Shown in pieces: positions 33,564 through 41,364 of a stretch of 64,000 nt of DNA. The notes beneath the pieces were generated by a model. The model made no database searches and was not told where the DNA came from. It saw only the letters and a list, made by a program, of their open reading frames with translations. Source of the DNA: Streptomyces liliiviolaceus (GTDB lineage: Bacteria > Actinomycetota > Actinomycetes > Streptomycetales > Streptomycetaceae). The position numbers were made by a program, and so were the translations under genes. Location: assembly GCF_018070025.1 (NCBI RefSeq), contig NZ_JAGPYQ010000001.1:1426001-1490000 (forward strand). Reading direction: 5' to 3'. The stretch's first letter is position 1. The number at the start of each line of letters is the position of its first letter.

Positions 33564-34313
33564 ATGACGGAACCCCGCGACCGCGAGCCTCTGAGCGCCT
33601 GGCACCGGCTCGCCGACACCGCCGTGCTGCTCGACGGCTTCCACGCCCTCAAGCACGCGCTGCGCTTCCATGCCGAGGTCCCGGTCGCCGTCACCACGGA
33701 CCGGACGGCCACGCTCGCCCTCGCGGACGAACTGGCCCCGGACGTACGGGAGACGCTGGACGTCCTCCTGGCGGAGGTCCCGGAGGCCGCGTACCGGGCG
33801 CTCGTCGCGCGGCCGCACCCCACGGGGGTGGCCGCCCTGGCGGTACGGCCCTCACGTGACGCCAATCTGCGGGCGCTGGCCCGTATGCCCCGTACCGCGC
33901 CGGTGGTCGTCCTCGACCAGCCGCGCAATCTCGGGAACGCCGGGGCGGTGATCCGGCTCGCGGCCGGGTTCGGGGCGACCGGGGTCGTCACGACCGGCAC
34001 GCTCGATCCGTGGCATCCCACGGTCGTGCGGGGCGGGGCGGGGTTGCACTTCGCCACGGCCGTCGAGCGGTTGGCCGTGGCGGAGCTGCCCTCCGGGCCG
34101 GTGTTCGCGCTCGACCCGGAGGGGGCGGACATTCGGGAGCTGAAGCTTCCCGATGACGCTGTTCTTGCCTTCGGCTCGGAGCGGAGTGGGTTGTCGGGGG
34201 AGCTGCGTGGTCGTGTCGACCACCTGGTTTCCCTGCCGATGCGGGCTCAGGTGTCCAGTTACAACCTCGCCACGAGTGTGGCCATGGCGTTGTTCCACTG
34301 GAGTGCGTCTTAG
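33564..34313 (+). CDS. TrmH/SpoU family RNA 2'-O-methyltransferase
   Basis: 249 residues with the three SPOUT motifs: DQPRNLGNAGAVIRLAAGFG, VLAFGSERSGLS and PMRAQVSSYNLATSVAMALF. The N-terminal part (LLDGFHALKHAL) matches the substrate-binding domain of this group. It should methylate a ribose in tRNA or rRNA using SAM through the knotted fold. Start ATG ten bases after the HTTM gene. The specific target nucleotide cannot be told. Confidence 0.93.
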   Translation: MTEPRDREPLSAWHRLADTAVLLDGFHALKHALRFHAEVPVAVTTDRTATLALADELAPDVRETLDVLLAEVPEAAYRALVARPHPTGVAALAVRPSRDANLRALARMPRTAPVVVLDQPRNLGNAGAVIRLAAGFGATGVVTTGTLDPWHPTVVRGGAGLHFATAVERLAVAELPSGPVFALDPEGADIRELKLPDDAVLAFGSERSGLSGELRGRVDHLVSLPMRAQVSSYNLATSVAMALFHWSAS

Positions 34314-34341
34314 GGGGCGCGTGGTCGGCTGCGGGTCCGTC

Positions 34342-34392
34342 GTGGCTGGTCGCGCAGTTCCCCGCGCCCCTCAAAGAGCGGGGCCGCGCCCC
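34342..34392 (+). repeat. Dispersed intergenic repeat, copy 3
   Basis: TGGCTGGTCGCGCAGTTCCC followed by CGCGCCCCTCAAAGAGCG and a GC hairpin. Sits between convergent genes. Confidence 0.75.
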
Positions 34393-34415
34393 AGCTCGTT
34401 CGTCGGCTGCGGGCC

Positions 34416-34471
34416 CGGTGGGGGCTGGTCGCGCCGTTCCCCGCGCCCCTGACGGGGCCCCTGTGCGGGGG
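34416..34471 (+). repeat. Dispersed intergenic repeat, copy 4
   Basis: GGGGGCTGGTCGCGCCGTTC then CCCGCGCCCCTGACGGGG and a GGGGCCCCTGTGCGGGGG tail that could act as terminator. Confidence 0.75.
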
Positions 34472-36178
34472 CTATGCCTTCGTGTGGGGTTCGCTTCGGG
34501 TTTCCACCACTCGGAAGCGGTTGGAGACGAATGCTCCGTCGCACAGGGCGGAGTTGGCCGCCGGATTGCCGCCCGAGCCGTGGAAGTCGGAGAAGGCGGC
34601 CGTCTGGTTGACGTACACCCCGCCCGTCAGGTTCAGGGAGAGCTGGGCCGCCTCGTCCAGGCAGGCCTCCCGGACGGCTTCCTCGACCTCCTCCGAGGTC
34701 GTGTACGCGCCGACGGTCATCGCGCCCTTCTCACGGACGGTGCGGCGCAGCAGCTCCACCGCCTCGGCCGCCGAGTCGACCGCGACGGCGAACGAGACCG
34801 GGCCGAAGCACTCGCTCATGTAGGCGGCCTGGTCGTCCGGCTTGCCCCCGTCGAGCTTCACGATCACCGGCGTGCGGACCACCGCGTCGGGGAAGTCGGG
34901 GTTCGTGATCTCCCTTGAGGCGAGGGCGACTTCGCCCAGCCCGGCCGCGGCCTCGACGCGGGCCTTCACGTCCGGGTTCACGATCGCGCCCAGCAGGGCG
35001 TTCGCCCGGGCGTCGTCCCCGAGGAGCCCGTCGACGGCCCTCGCGAGGTCGGCGACCACCTCGTCGTACGACTTGGGGCCCTCCTCCGTACGGATGCCGG
35101 CGCGGGGGACGAGGAGGTTCTGCGGGGTCGTGCACATCTGGCCGCTGTAGAGGGACAGGGAGAAGGCGAGGTTCGACAGCATTCCCTTGTAGTCGTCGGT
35201 CGACTCCACGATCACCGTGTTGACGCCGGCCTTCTCCGTGTAGACCTGCGCCTGGCGGGCGTTGGTCTCCAGCCAGTCGCCGAACGCCGTCGAACCGGTG
35301 TAGTCGATGATCCGGACCTCGGGGCGGGTCGCCAGGGTCTTGGCGATGCCCTCGCCCGGCCGCTCGGCGGCCAGCGCCACCAGGTTCGGGTCGAAGCCCG
35401 CCTCGGCGAGCACCTCGCGGGCCACCTGGACGGTGAGCGCCAGCGGAAGGACCGCGCGCGGGTGGGGCTTCACCAGTACCGCGTTGCCCGTGGCCAGGGA
35501 GGCGAACAGGCCCGGATAGCCGTTCCACGTGGGGAAGGTGTTGCAGCCGATCAGCAGCGCGATCCCGCGCGGCACCGGCGTGAACTGCTTGGTCAGCGTG
35601 AGCGGGTCGCGCTTGCCCTGGGGCTTCGTCCACTCCGCCGTGTCGGGCGTGCGGACCTGCTCCACGTACGCGTACGCCACCGCCTCCATGCCGCGGTCCT
35701 GGGCGTGCGGTCCGCCCGCCTGGAACGCCATCATGAAGGCCTGGCCGCTGGTGTGCATGACCGCGAGCGCGAACTCGTGCGTGCGGTCGCTGATCCGCTT
35801 GAGGATCTCCAGACACACCACCGCGCGGGCCTCCGCGCCCGCGTCGCGCCACGCGCGCTGCCCCGCGCGCATGGCGGGCAGCAGCGCATCGACGTCCGCG
35901 TGCGGGTACGTGACGCCCAACTCGATGCCGTACGGCGAGACCTCGCCGCCCACCCAGTCGTCGGTGCCGGGCTGGTCCAGGTCGAGCCGGCCGCCCAGCA
36001 GGGCGTCGAAGGCGGCCTTGCCCTCGGCCATCCCCAGGCTGCCGTTCTCCCCGTACGCCTTGGGGTGTTCGGGGTGGGGCGACCAGTACGCGCGCGTGCG
36101 CATCGCCTCCAGCGCCTGGTCGAGGGTCGGCCGGTGCTCGGCGATGAGCTCGTGCGCGGTCAGTGCGGCGGCGGCCAT
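34472..36178 (-). CDS. paaN: Phenylacetate-pathway protein PaaN (aldehyde dehydrogenase family)
   Basis: 568 residues of the actinobacterial PaaN type. N-terminal helical part (HRPTLDQALEAMRTRAYWSPHPEHP), then the aldehyde dehydrogenase fold: LIGCNTFPTWNGYPGLFASL, NAVLVKPHPRAVLPLAL, DYTGSTAFGDWLE, catalytic Cys in YSGQMCTTPQN, and ECFGPVSFAV. The family is proposed to handle the ring-opened aldehyde of phenylacetyl-CoA catabolism; unlike E. coli PaaZ it lacks a hydratase domain. Divergent from paaH across a gap that holds a TetR-type operator and a direct repeat. Confidence 0.94.
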   Translation of the reverse strand: MAAAALTAHELIAEHRPTLDQALEAMRTRAYWSPHPEHPKAYGENGSLGMAEGKAAFDALLGGRLDLDQPGTDDWVGGEVSPYGIELGVTYPHADVDALLPAMRAGQRAWRDAGAEARAVVCLEILKRISDRTHEFALAVMHTSGQAFMMAFQAGGPHAQDRGMEAVAYAYVEQVRTPDTAEWTKPQGKRDPLTLTKQFTPVPRGIALLIGCNTFPTWNGYPGLFASLATGNAVLVKPHPRAVLPLALTVQVAREVLAEAGFDPNLVALAAERPGEGIAKTLATRPEVRIIDYTGSTAFGDWLETNARQAQVYTEKAGVNTVIVESTDDYKGMLSNLAFSLSLYSGQMCTTPQNLLVPRAGIRTEEGPKSYDEVVADLARAVDGLLGDDARANALLGAIVNPDVKARVEAAAGLGEVALASREITNPDFPDAVVRTPVIVKLDGGKPDDQAAYMSECFGPVSFAVAVDSAAEAVELLRRTVREKGAMTVGAYTTSEEVEEAVREACLDEAAQLSLNLTGGVYVNQTAAFSDFHGSGGNPAANSALCDGAFVSNRFRVVETRSEPHTKA

Positions 36179-36215
36179 GCGGAACCATCTCCTCGTTTCG
36201 TGAACTCTTCGTCGA

Positions 36216-36249
36216 GCTCAGGACCTGGCAAGTCCAGCTCATGACCTGG
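36216..36249. promoter_or_regulatory. Direct repeat in paaN promoter region
   Basis: GCTCAGGACCTGG and GCTCATGACCTGG (12 of 13 identical), 21 bases apart, 38-71 bases before the paaN start. Candidate activator or repressor site. Confidence 0.35.
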
Positions 36250-36277
36250 GCAGAAACAGCCGGACAGAGTTAGAGTA

Positions 36278-36291
36278 ACCGAACGATCGGT
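36278..36291. promoter_or_regulatory. TetR/PaaR-type operator between paaN and paaH
   Basis: ACCGA-ACGA-TCGGT. Within CGAACGATCGGTCG it matches the PaaR pattern CNAACGNNCGTTNG that I recall, with one mismatch. A copy identical at 13 of 14 positions lies before bkd operon 1. Confidence 0.7.
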
Positions 36292-36347
36292 CGGGACAAG
36301 GGGGTCCGCTGAACCTGTGGAAAACCCCGTGCGGGAGGATCGCGAGC

Positions 36348-37862
36348 ATGACAGCACTCGACCTCGCCGGCCCCGTGGCCGTCGTCGGCACCGGCACCAT
36401 GGGCCAGGGCATCGCCCAGGTCGCGCTCGTCGCGGGCCACCCCGTGCGGCTGTACGACACCGTGCCCGGCCGTGCCCGGGCGGCGGCCGAAGAGATCGGC
36501 GCCCGGCTCGACCGGCTCGTCGAGAAGGACCGGCTGACCGGCGCCGAGCGCGACGCCGCACGTGCCCGGCTGCGCCCCGCCGGGAGCCTCGCCGAACTCG
36601 CCGACTCGGGGCTCGTCCTCGAAGCCGTCCTGGAGCGACTGGACGTCAAACAGCAGCTGTTGCGCGAGCTGGAGGACATCGTCTCGGACGACTGCCTGCT
36701 CGCCACCAACACCTCCTCCCTGTCGGTGACCGCGATCGGCGGCGCCCTGCGCAACCCCGGCCGCTTCGTCGGACTGCACTTCTTCAACCCCGCGCCGCTG
36801 CTGCCCCTCGTGGAGGTCGTCTCCGGGTTCGCGACCGACGTCACGTCGGCCACGCGCGCGTACGAGCTGGCCCGCGCCTGGGGGAAGACCCCGGTCGCCT
36901 GCGCCGACACCCCGGGTTTCATCGTCAACCGCATCGCGCGGCCCTTCTACGCCGAGGCCTTCGCGGTCTACGAGGCCCAGGCCGCCGACCCCGCGACGAT
37001 CGACGCGGTCCTGCGCGAGTCGGGCGGCTTCCGGATGGGAGCCTTCGAACTGACCGACCTCATCGGCCAGGACGTCAACGAGTCCGTCACGCGCTCCGTG
37101 TGGGAGGCCTTCTTCCAGGACGTGCGCTTCACCCCCTCGCTGGCCCAGCGGCGGCTCGTCGAGTCGGGCCGCCACGGCCGCAAGACGGGCCACGGCTGGT
37201 ACGACTACGGGGACCAGGGCGAGCGGCCCGAGCCGCACACCGCGGAGAAGGTCCAGCCGCCCGCGTACGTCGTCGCCGAGGGCGACCTGGGCCCCGCCGC
37301 CGAACTGCTCGCGCTGATCCGCGAGGCGGGCATCCAGGTCCGCGAGGACGAGGAGGACCACGGCACGCGCCTGGTCCTGCCGGGCGGCGGCCAACTGGCC
37401 CTCGCGGACGGCCAGACGGCCGTCGAGTTCCGTGACGTCGTCTACTTCGACCTGGCGCTCGACTACCGCAGGGCGACCCGGATCGCCCTGTCCCACTCGC
37501 AGGACACCCAGACGCAGACCCTCGCCGAGGCCACCGGGCTCTTCCAGGCGCTCGGCAAGGACGTCAGCGTCATCGGGGACGTGCCCGGTCTGATCGTCGC
37601 CCGCACGGTGGCCCGCATCGTCGACCTCGCGCACGACGCCGTCGCCAAGGGGGTCGCCACCGAGGAGGACATCGACACGGCGATGCGCCAGGGCGTCAGC
37701 TATCCGCTGGGCCCCTTCGAGTGGAGCCGCAGGCTCGGCCGGAGCTGGGCCTACGACGTCCTGGACGACCTGCACATGCGCGATCCGTCGGGGCGTTACG
37801 CGCCGTCCCTCGCGCTCTACCGCCACGCGTACGCCTCGGAAAAGCGGGAGGGCACCCCATGA
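36348..37862 (+). CDS. paaH: 3-hydroxyacyl-CoA dehydrogenase PaaH/PaaC
   Basis: 504 residues. N-terminal NAD-binding motif VAVVGTGTMGQGIAQVAL, catalytic region GRFVGLHFFNPAPLLPLVEVV, VACADTPGFIVNRIARPF, then two C-terminal dimerisation domains (GAFELTDLIGQDVN and YPLGPFEWSRRLG), the long form typical of PaaH. It oxidises 3-hydroxyadipyl-CoA to 3-oxoadipyl-CoA in phenylacetate catabolism. It overlaps the following TetR gene by four bases. A single DnaA-like box (TTTTCCACA on the minus strand, 36316-36324) lies just upstream of the ATG. Confidence 0.95.
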   Translation: MTALDLAGPVAVVGTGTMGQGIAQVALVAGHPVRLYDTVPGRARAAAEEIGARLDRLVEKDRLTGAERDAARARLRPAGSLAELADSGLVLEAVLERLDVKQQLLRELEDIVSDDCLLATNTSSLSVTAIGGALRNPGRFVGLHFFNPAPLLPLVEVVSGFATDVTSATRAYELARAWGKTPVACADTPGFIVNRIARPFYAEAFAVYEAQAADPATIDAVLRESGGFRMGAFELTDLIGQDVNESVTRSVWEAFFQDVRFTPSLAQRRLVESGRHGRKTGHGWYDYGDQGERPEPHTAEKVQPPAYVVAEGDLGPAAELLALIREAGIQVREDEEDHGTRLVLPGGGQLALADGQTAVEFRDVVYFDLALDYRRATRIALSHSQDTQTQTLAEATGLFQALGKDVSVIGDVPGLIVARTVARIVDLAHDAVAKGVATEEDIDTAMRQGVSYPLGPFEWSRRLGRSWAYDVLDDLHMRDPSGRYAPSLALYRHAYASEKREGTP

Positions 37863-38449
37863 CCACCGCCAAGCGCGACACGTACACGCCGGAGACGCTG
37901 CTCTCCGTGGCCGTGCGGGTCTTCAACGAGCGCGGCTACGACGGCACCTCCATGGAGCACCTCTCCAAGGCGGCCGGCATCTCCAAGTCGTCGATCTACC
38001 ACCACGTCACCGGCAAGGAGGAACTGCTGCGCCGGGCCGTCAGCCGGGCGCTCGACGGCCTCTTCGGGATCCTCGACGAGGAGCACGCGCGCGAGGGGCG
38101 TGCCGTGGAGCGTCTGGAGTACGTCACCCGGCGCATGGTCGAGGTCCTCACCGCCGAACTGCCGTACGTGACGCTGCTGCTGCGCGTGCGCGGCAACACC
38201 GACACCGAGCGCTGGGCCCTGGAGCGGCGCAGGGACTTCGACCACGAGGTGGCCGCGCTCCTGAAGGCGGCGGCCGCCGACGGGGACGTACGAGCCGACC
38301 TGGAGGTCCGGCTCGCGACCCGGCTGGTCTTCGGGATGATCAACTCGATAGTCGAGTGGTACCGCCCGGACGGGCGCGGCATGGGCGAGCGCGAGGTCGC
38401 CGACGCGGTGGTGCTGATGGTCTTCGGGGGACTCAGACAGGCGGGCTGA
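37859..38449 (+). CDS. TetR-family regulator, PaaR-like
   Basis: 196 residues. HTH: VFNERGYDGTSMEHLSKAAGISKSSIYHH, then a TetR C-terminal ligand domain. Overlap with paaH and the shared operators make it the likely repressor of paaH-tetR, paaN and possibly bkd operon 1; in other bacteria PaaR responds to phenylacetyl-CoA. Ligand identity is inferred from context only. Confidence 0.92.
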   Translation: MTTAKRDTYTPETLLSVAVRVFNERGYDGTSMEHLSKAAGISKSSIYHHVTGKEELLRRAVSRALDGLFGILDEEHAREGRAVERLEYVTRRMVEVLTAELPYVTLLLRVRGNTDTERWALERRRDFDHEVAALLKAAAADGDVRADLEVRLATRLVFGMINSIVEWYRPDGRGMGEREVADAVVLMVFGGLRQAG

Positions 38450-38501
38450 GCGGAATCCCACGGGGCGCGTGGGCCGGACGGCGCGCCCCCGCCAGCCCCG
38501 C

Positions 38502-39002
38502 TCACCCCTGCGGTTCCAGGTCCTCCTCCTCGAACACCAGCAGCGTCCGGGTGCTGAGCACCTCGGGGATGGCCTGGAGCCGGGTGAGGACCAGTTCGCG
38601 CAGGGCCCTGTTGTCCGGCGTGTGCACCAGCAGCAGGACGTCGAAGTCGCCGCCCACCAGCGCGATGTGGGAGGCCCCGGGGAGCCTCGTGAGCTGCTCG
38701 CGCACCGTGCGCCAGGTGTTCTGCACGATCTTCAGCGTGATGTAGGCCGAGGTGCCGTGTCCCGCGCGCTCGTGGTCGACGCGGGCGCCGAAGCCGCGGA
38801 TCACGCCGTCCTCGACGAGGCGGTTGATCCGCGCGTAGGCGTTGGCGCGCGACACGTGGACCCGCTCGGCGACCGACCGTATCGAGGCGCGGCCGTCCGC
38901 CTGGAGCATCTGCAGAATGTCCTGATCGATGGAGTCGAGCGGACGCGGCGGCGGCAGGGCCGCCGCGGGGTCCGGCCCCTCGGCCATTTGTTCAGGTGCC
39001 AT
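38502..39002 (-). CDS. bkdR: Lrp/AsnC-family regulator BkdR
   Basis: 166 residues: HTH LDSIDQDILQMLQADGRASI.. with SVAERVHVSRANAYARINRL, and the RAM/AsnC ligand domain (HIALVGGDFDVLLLVHT). GGAGG lies seven bases before the ATG. Divergent from the bkd1 operon. In S. coelicolor and S. avermitilis BkdR represses bkd genes. The intergenic region carries two good inverted repeats that could be its sites. Confidence 0.94.
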   Translation of the reverse strand: MAPEQMAEGPDPAAALPPPRPLDSIDQDILQMLQADGRASIRSVAERVHVSRANAYARINRLVEDGVIRGFGARVDHERAGHGTSAYITLKIVQNTWRTVREQLTRLPGASHIALVGGDFDVLLLVHTPDNRALRELVLTRLQAIPEVLSTRTLLVFEEEDLEPQG

Positions 39003-39020
39003 GTCCCCCGCCTCCCTACC

Positions 39021-39039
39021 ATGGACGTACTGCGTCCAT
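39021..39039. promoter_or_regulatory. Inverted repeat, candidate BkdR operator 1
   Basis: ATGGACG-TACTG-CGTCCAT, perfect 7-bp arms, 18 bases before bkdR's ATG. Typical spacing for Lrp-type sites. Confidence 0.55.
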
Positions 39040-39041
39040 CT

Positions 39042-39073
39042 CAGGCTGTGCAGAACCGTTTGTCCACAGCCTG
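39042..39073. promoter_or_regulatory. Inverted repeat, candidate BkdR operator 2, with DnaA box
   Basis: CAGGCTGTG and CACAGCCTG, perfect 9-bp arms with a 14-base spacer. A perfect TTGTCCACA DnaA box (39060-39068) overlaps the right arm. Confidence 0.45.
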
Positions 39074-39102
39074 GAGGTGCCTGTAGCCAAAATGTGCCGA
39101 CG

Positions 39103-39116
39103 ACCGAACAATCGGT
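39103..39116. promoter_or_regulatory. TetR/PaaR-type operator before bkd operon 1
   Basis: ACCGA-ACAA-TCGGT, differing at one position from the paaN/paaH site. It lies 59 bases before the bkdA1 ATG. Confidence 0.65.
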
Positions 39117-39175
39117 AGGTGAGGCGCGTCACTCTCGGCGGCCTTCCGAAGCGACTCCCACGAGGAGGTGCCGAC

Positions 39176-40363
39176 ATGACGGTCATGGAGCAGCGAGGCG
39201 CATACCGGCCGACGCCCCCGCCCGCCTGGCAGCCACGTACCGACCCCGCGCCACTGCTGCCCGACGCGCTGCCCCACCGCGTCCTCGGCACCCGGGCGGC
39301 CGATCGGGTCGACCCGGATCTCTTGCGCCGGCTGTACGCGGAGCTGGTGAAGGGCCGCCGGTACAACGCGCAGGCCACCGCCCTCACCAAGCAGGGCCGT
39401 CTCGCGGTCTACCCCTCCTCCACCGGCCAGGAGGCCTGCGAGGTCGCCGCCGCGCTCGTCCTCGAAGAGCGCGACTGGCTCTTCCCGAGCTACCGGGACA
39501 CCCTCGCGGCGGTCGCCAGGGGCCTCGACCCCGTCCAGGCGCTGACGCTCCTGCGCGGCGACCGGCACACCGGCTACGACCCGCACGAGCACCGCGTCGC
39601 CCCCCTCTGCACCCCCCTGGCGACCCAGCTCCCGCACGCCGTGGGCCTCGCGCACGCCGCCCGCCTCAAGGGCGACGACGTGGTCGCGCTCGCGCTGGTC
39701 GGCGACGGCGGCACCAGCGAGGGCGACTTCCACGAGGCGCTGAACTTCGCGGCCGTCTGGCAGGCCCCGGTGGTCTTCCTGGTCCAGAACAACGGCTTCG
39801 CCATCTCCGTCCCGCTCGCCAAGCAGACCGCCGCCCCCTCACTGGCCCACAAGGCCGTCGGGTACGGGATGCCGGGCCGGCTGGTCGACGGGAACGACGC
39901 CGCCGCCGTGCACGAGGTCCTCGGCGAGGCGATCGCCCACGCGCGCGCGGGTCTCGGCCCGACGCTCGTGGAGGCGGTGACGTACCGCATGGAGGCCCAC
40001 ACGAACGCGGACGACGACAAGCGCTACCGCGAGGACGCGGAGGTCGAGGCCTGGCGGGCGCACGACCCGATCGCCCTCATGGAGCACGAGCTCACCGAGC
40101 GCGGACTGCTCGACGAGGACGGGATGCGCGCCGTGCGCGAGGACGCCGAGGCGATGGCCGCGGACCTGCGCGAGCGTATGAACCAGGACCCGGCCCTCGA
40201 CCCGATGGACCTGTTCGCGCACGTCTACGCCAGGCCCACCCCGCAGCTCCGGGAGCAGGAGGCGCAGCTGCGCGCCGAGCTGGACGCCGAGGCGCGCCAC
40301 CACGACGACGAGGACGCGCACGCGGACGCTCACTCGCACGAGCCGGAAGGGAACACGCGATGA
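39176..40363 (+). CDS. bkdA1: Branched-chain alpha-ketoacid dehydrogenase E1 alpha (set 1)
   Basis: 395 residues, ATG with GAGGAGG eight bases before. Thiamine diphosphate motif GDGGTSEGDFHEALNFAA..VQNNGFAI, substrate region GQEACEVAAALVL, phosphorylation-loop-like THxxxDD (YRMEAHTNADDDKRY). The His/Asp/Glu-rich C-terminus (HHDDEDAHADAHSHEPE) is unusual and could bind metal. With E1beta it decarboxylates 2-oxoacids from Val, Leu and Ile, giving starter units for branched fatty acids and polyketides. Three-gene operon; the E3 lipoamide dehydrogenase is elsewhere. Confidence 0.95.
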   Translation: MTVMEQRGAYRPTPPPAWQPRTDPAPLLPDALPHRVLGTRAADRVDPDLLRRLYAELVKGRRYNAQATALTKQGRLAVYPSSTGQEACEVAAALVLEERDWLFPSYRDTLAAVARGLDPVQALTLLRGDRHTGYDPHEHRVAPLCTPLATQLPHAVGLAHAARLKGDDVVALALVGDGGTSEGDFHEALNFAAVWQAPVVFLVQNNGFAISVPLAKQTAAPSLAHKAVGYGMPGRLVDGNDAAAVHEVLGEAIAHARAGLGPTLVEAVTYRMEAHTNADDDKRYREDAEVEAWRAHDPIALMEHELTERGLLDEDGMRAVREDAEAMAADLRERMNQDPALDPMDLFAHVYARPTPQLREQEAQLRAELDAEARHHDDEDAHADAHSHEPEGNTR

Positions 40364-41364
40364 CCACCGTCGCGGTGAAGCCGGCCACCATGGCGCAGGC
40401 CCTCGGACGGGCCCTGCGCGACGCCATGACCGACGACCCCACCGTCCACGTGATGGGCGAGGACGTCGGCGCCCTCGGCGGTGTCTTCCGTGTCACCGAC
40501 GGCCTCGCCAAGGAGTTCGGCGAGGACCGCGTCACCGACACACCGCTGGCCGAGGCGGGCATCCTCGGCACGGCGGTCGGCATGGCCATGTACGGGCTCA
40601 GGCCGGTCGTGGAGATGCAGTTCGACGCCTTCGCGTACCCGGCCTTCGAGCAGCTGATCTCGCACGTGGCGAAGATGCGCAACCGCACGCGCGGGGCGAT
40701 GCCGCTGCCCCTGACCGTGCGCGTGCCCTACGGCGGCGGCATCGGCGGGGTGGAGCACCACAGCGACTCCTCCGAGGCGTACTACATGGCGACTCCGGGG
40801 CTGCACGTCGTGACACCCGCGACGGTCGCCGACGCGTACGGGCTGCTGCGCGAGGCCATCGCCTCCGACGACCCGGTCGTCTTCCTGGAGCCCAAGCGGC
40901 TGTACTGGTCGAAGGACGCCTGGAACCCCGACGAGCCGCGGGCCGTGGAGCCGATCGGCCGCGCGGTGGTCCGCCGCCCGGGCCGCAGCGCCACCCTCAT
41001 CACGTACGGGCCCTCCGTGCCCGTCTGCCTGGAGGCCGCGGACGCGGCGCGGGCCGAGGGCTGGGACCTGGAGGTCGTCGACCTGCGCTCCCTGGTGCCC
41101 TTCGACGACGAGACGGTCGCCGCGTCCGTGCGCCGCACCGGCCGGGCCGTCGTGGTGCACGAGTCGGGCGGCTACGGAGGGCCCGGCGGGGAGATCGCCG
41201 CCCGGGTCACCGAGCGGTGCTTCCACCATCTGGAGGCGCCGGTGCTGCGCGTGGCCGGGTTCGACATCCCGTATCCGCCGCCGATGCTGGAGCGCCACCA
41301 TCTGCCCGGCGTCGACCGGATCCTGGACGCGGTGGCGCGGCTGCAGTGGGAGGCACAGAGCTGA
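40360..41364 (+). CDS. bkdB1: Branched-chain alpha-ketoacid dehydrogenase E1 beta (set 1)
   Basis: 334 residues; ATG overlaps the E1alpha stop by four bases. Transketolase-like pyrimidine domain (HVMGEDVGALGGVFRVTDGL, DTPLAEAGILGTAVGMA, RVPYGGGIGGVEHHSDS) and C-terminal domain (DLRSLVPFDDETV, HESGGYGGPGGEIAARV). Forms the alpha2beta2 E1 heterotetramer with the preceding product. Its stop shares one base with the E2 start. Confidence 0.96.
   Translation: MTTVAVKPATMAQALGRALRDAMTDDPTVHVMGEDVGALGGVFRVTDGLAKEFGEDRVTDTPLAEAGILGTAVGMAMYGLRPVVEMQFDAFAYPAFEQLISHVAKMRNRTRGAMPLPLTVRVPYGGGIGGVEHHSDSSEAYYMATPGLHVVTPATVADAYGLLREAIASDDPVVFLEPKRLYWSKDAWNPDEPRAVEPIGRAVVRRPGRSATLITYGPSVPVCLEAADAARAEGWDLEVVDLRSLVPFDDETVAASVRRTGRAVVVHESGGYGGPGGEIAARVTERCFHHLEAPVLRVAGFDIPYPPPMLERHHLPGVDRILDAVARLQWEAQS

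Noticed and set aside
35525..35538. parS-like GTTCCACGTGGGG inside paaN
   Set aside because: Too many differences from GTTTCACGTGAAAC to count as a ParB site.
38929..40359. Upstream extension of the E1beta frame (about 477 codons)
   Set aside because: The region is the shadow of bkdA1; the real E1beta start is the ATG overlapping the bkdA1 stop.
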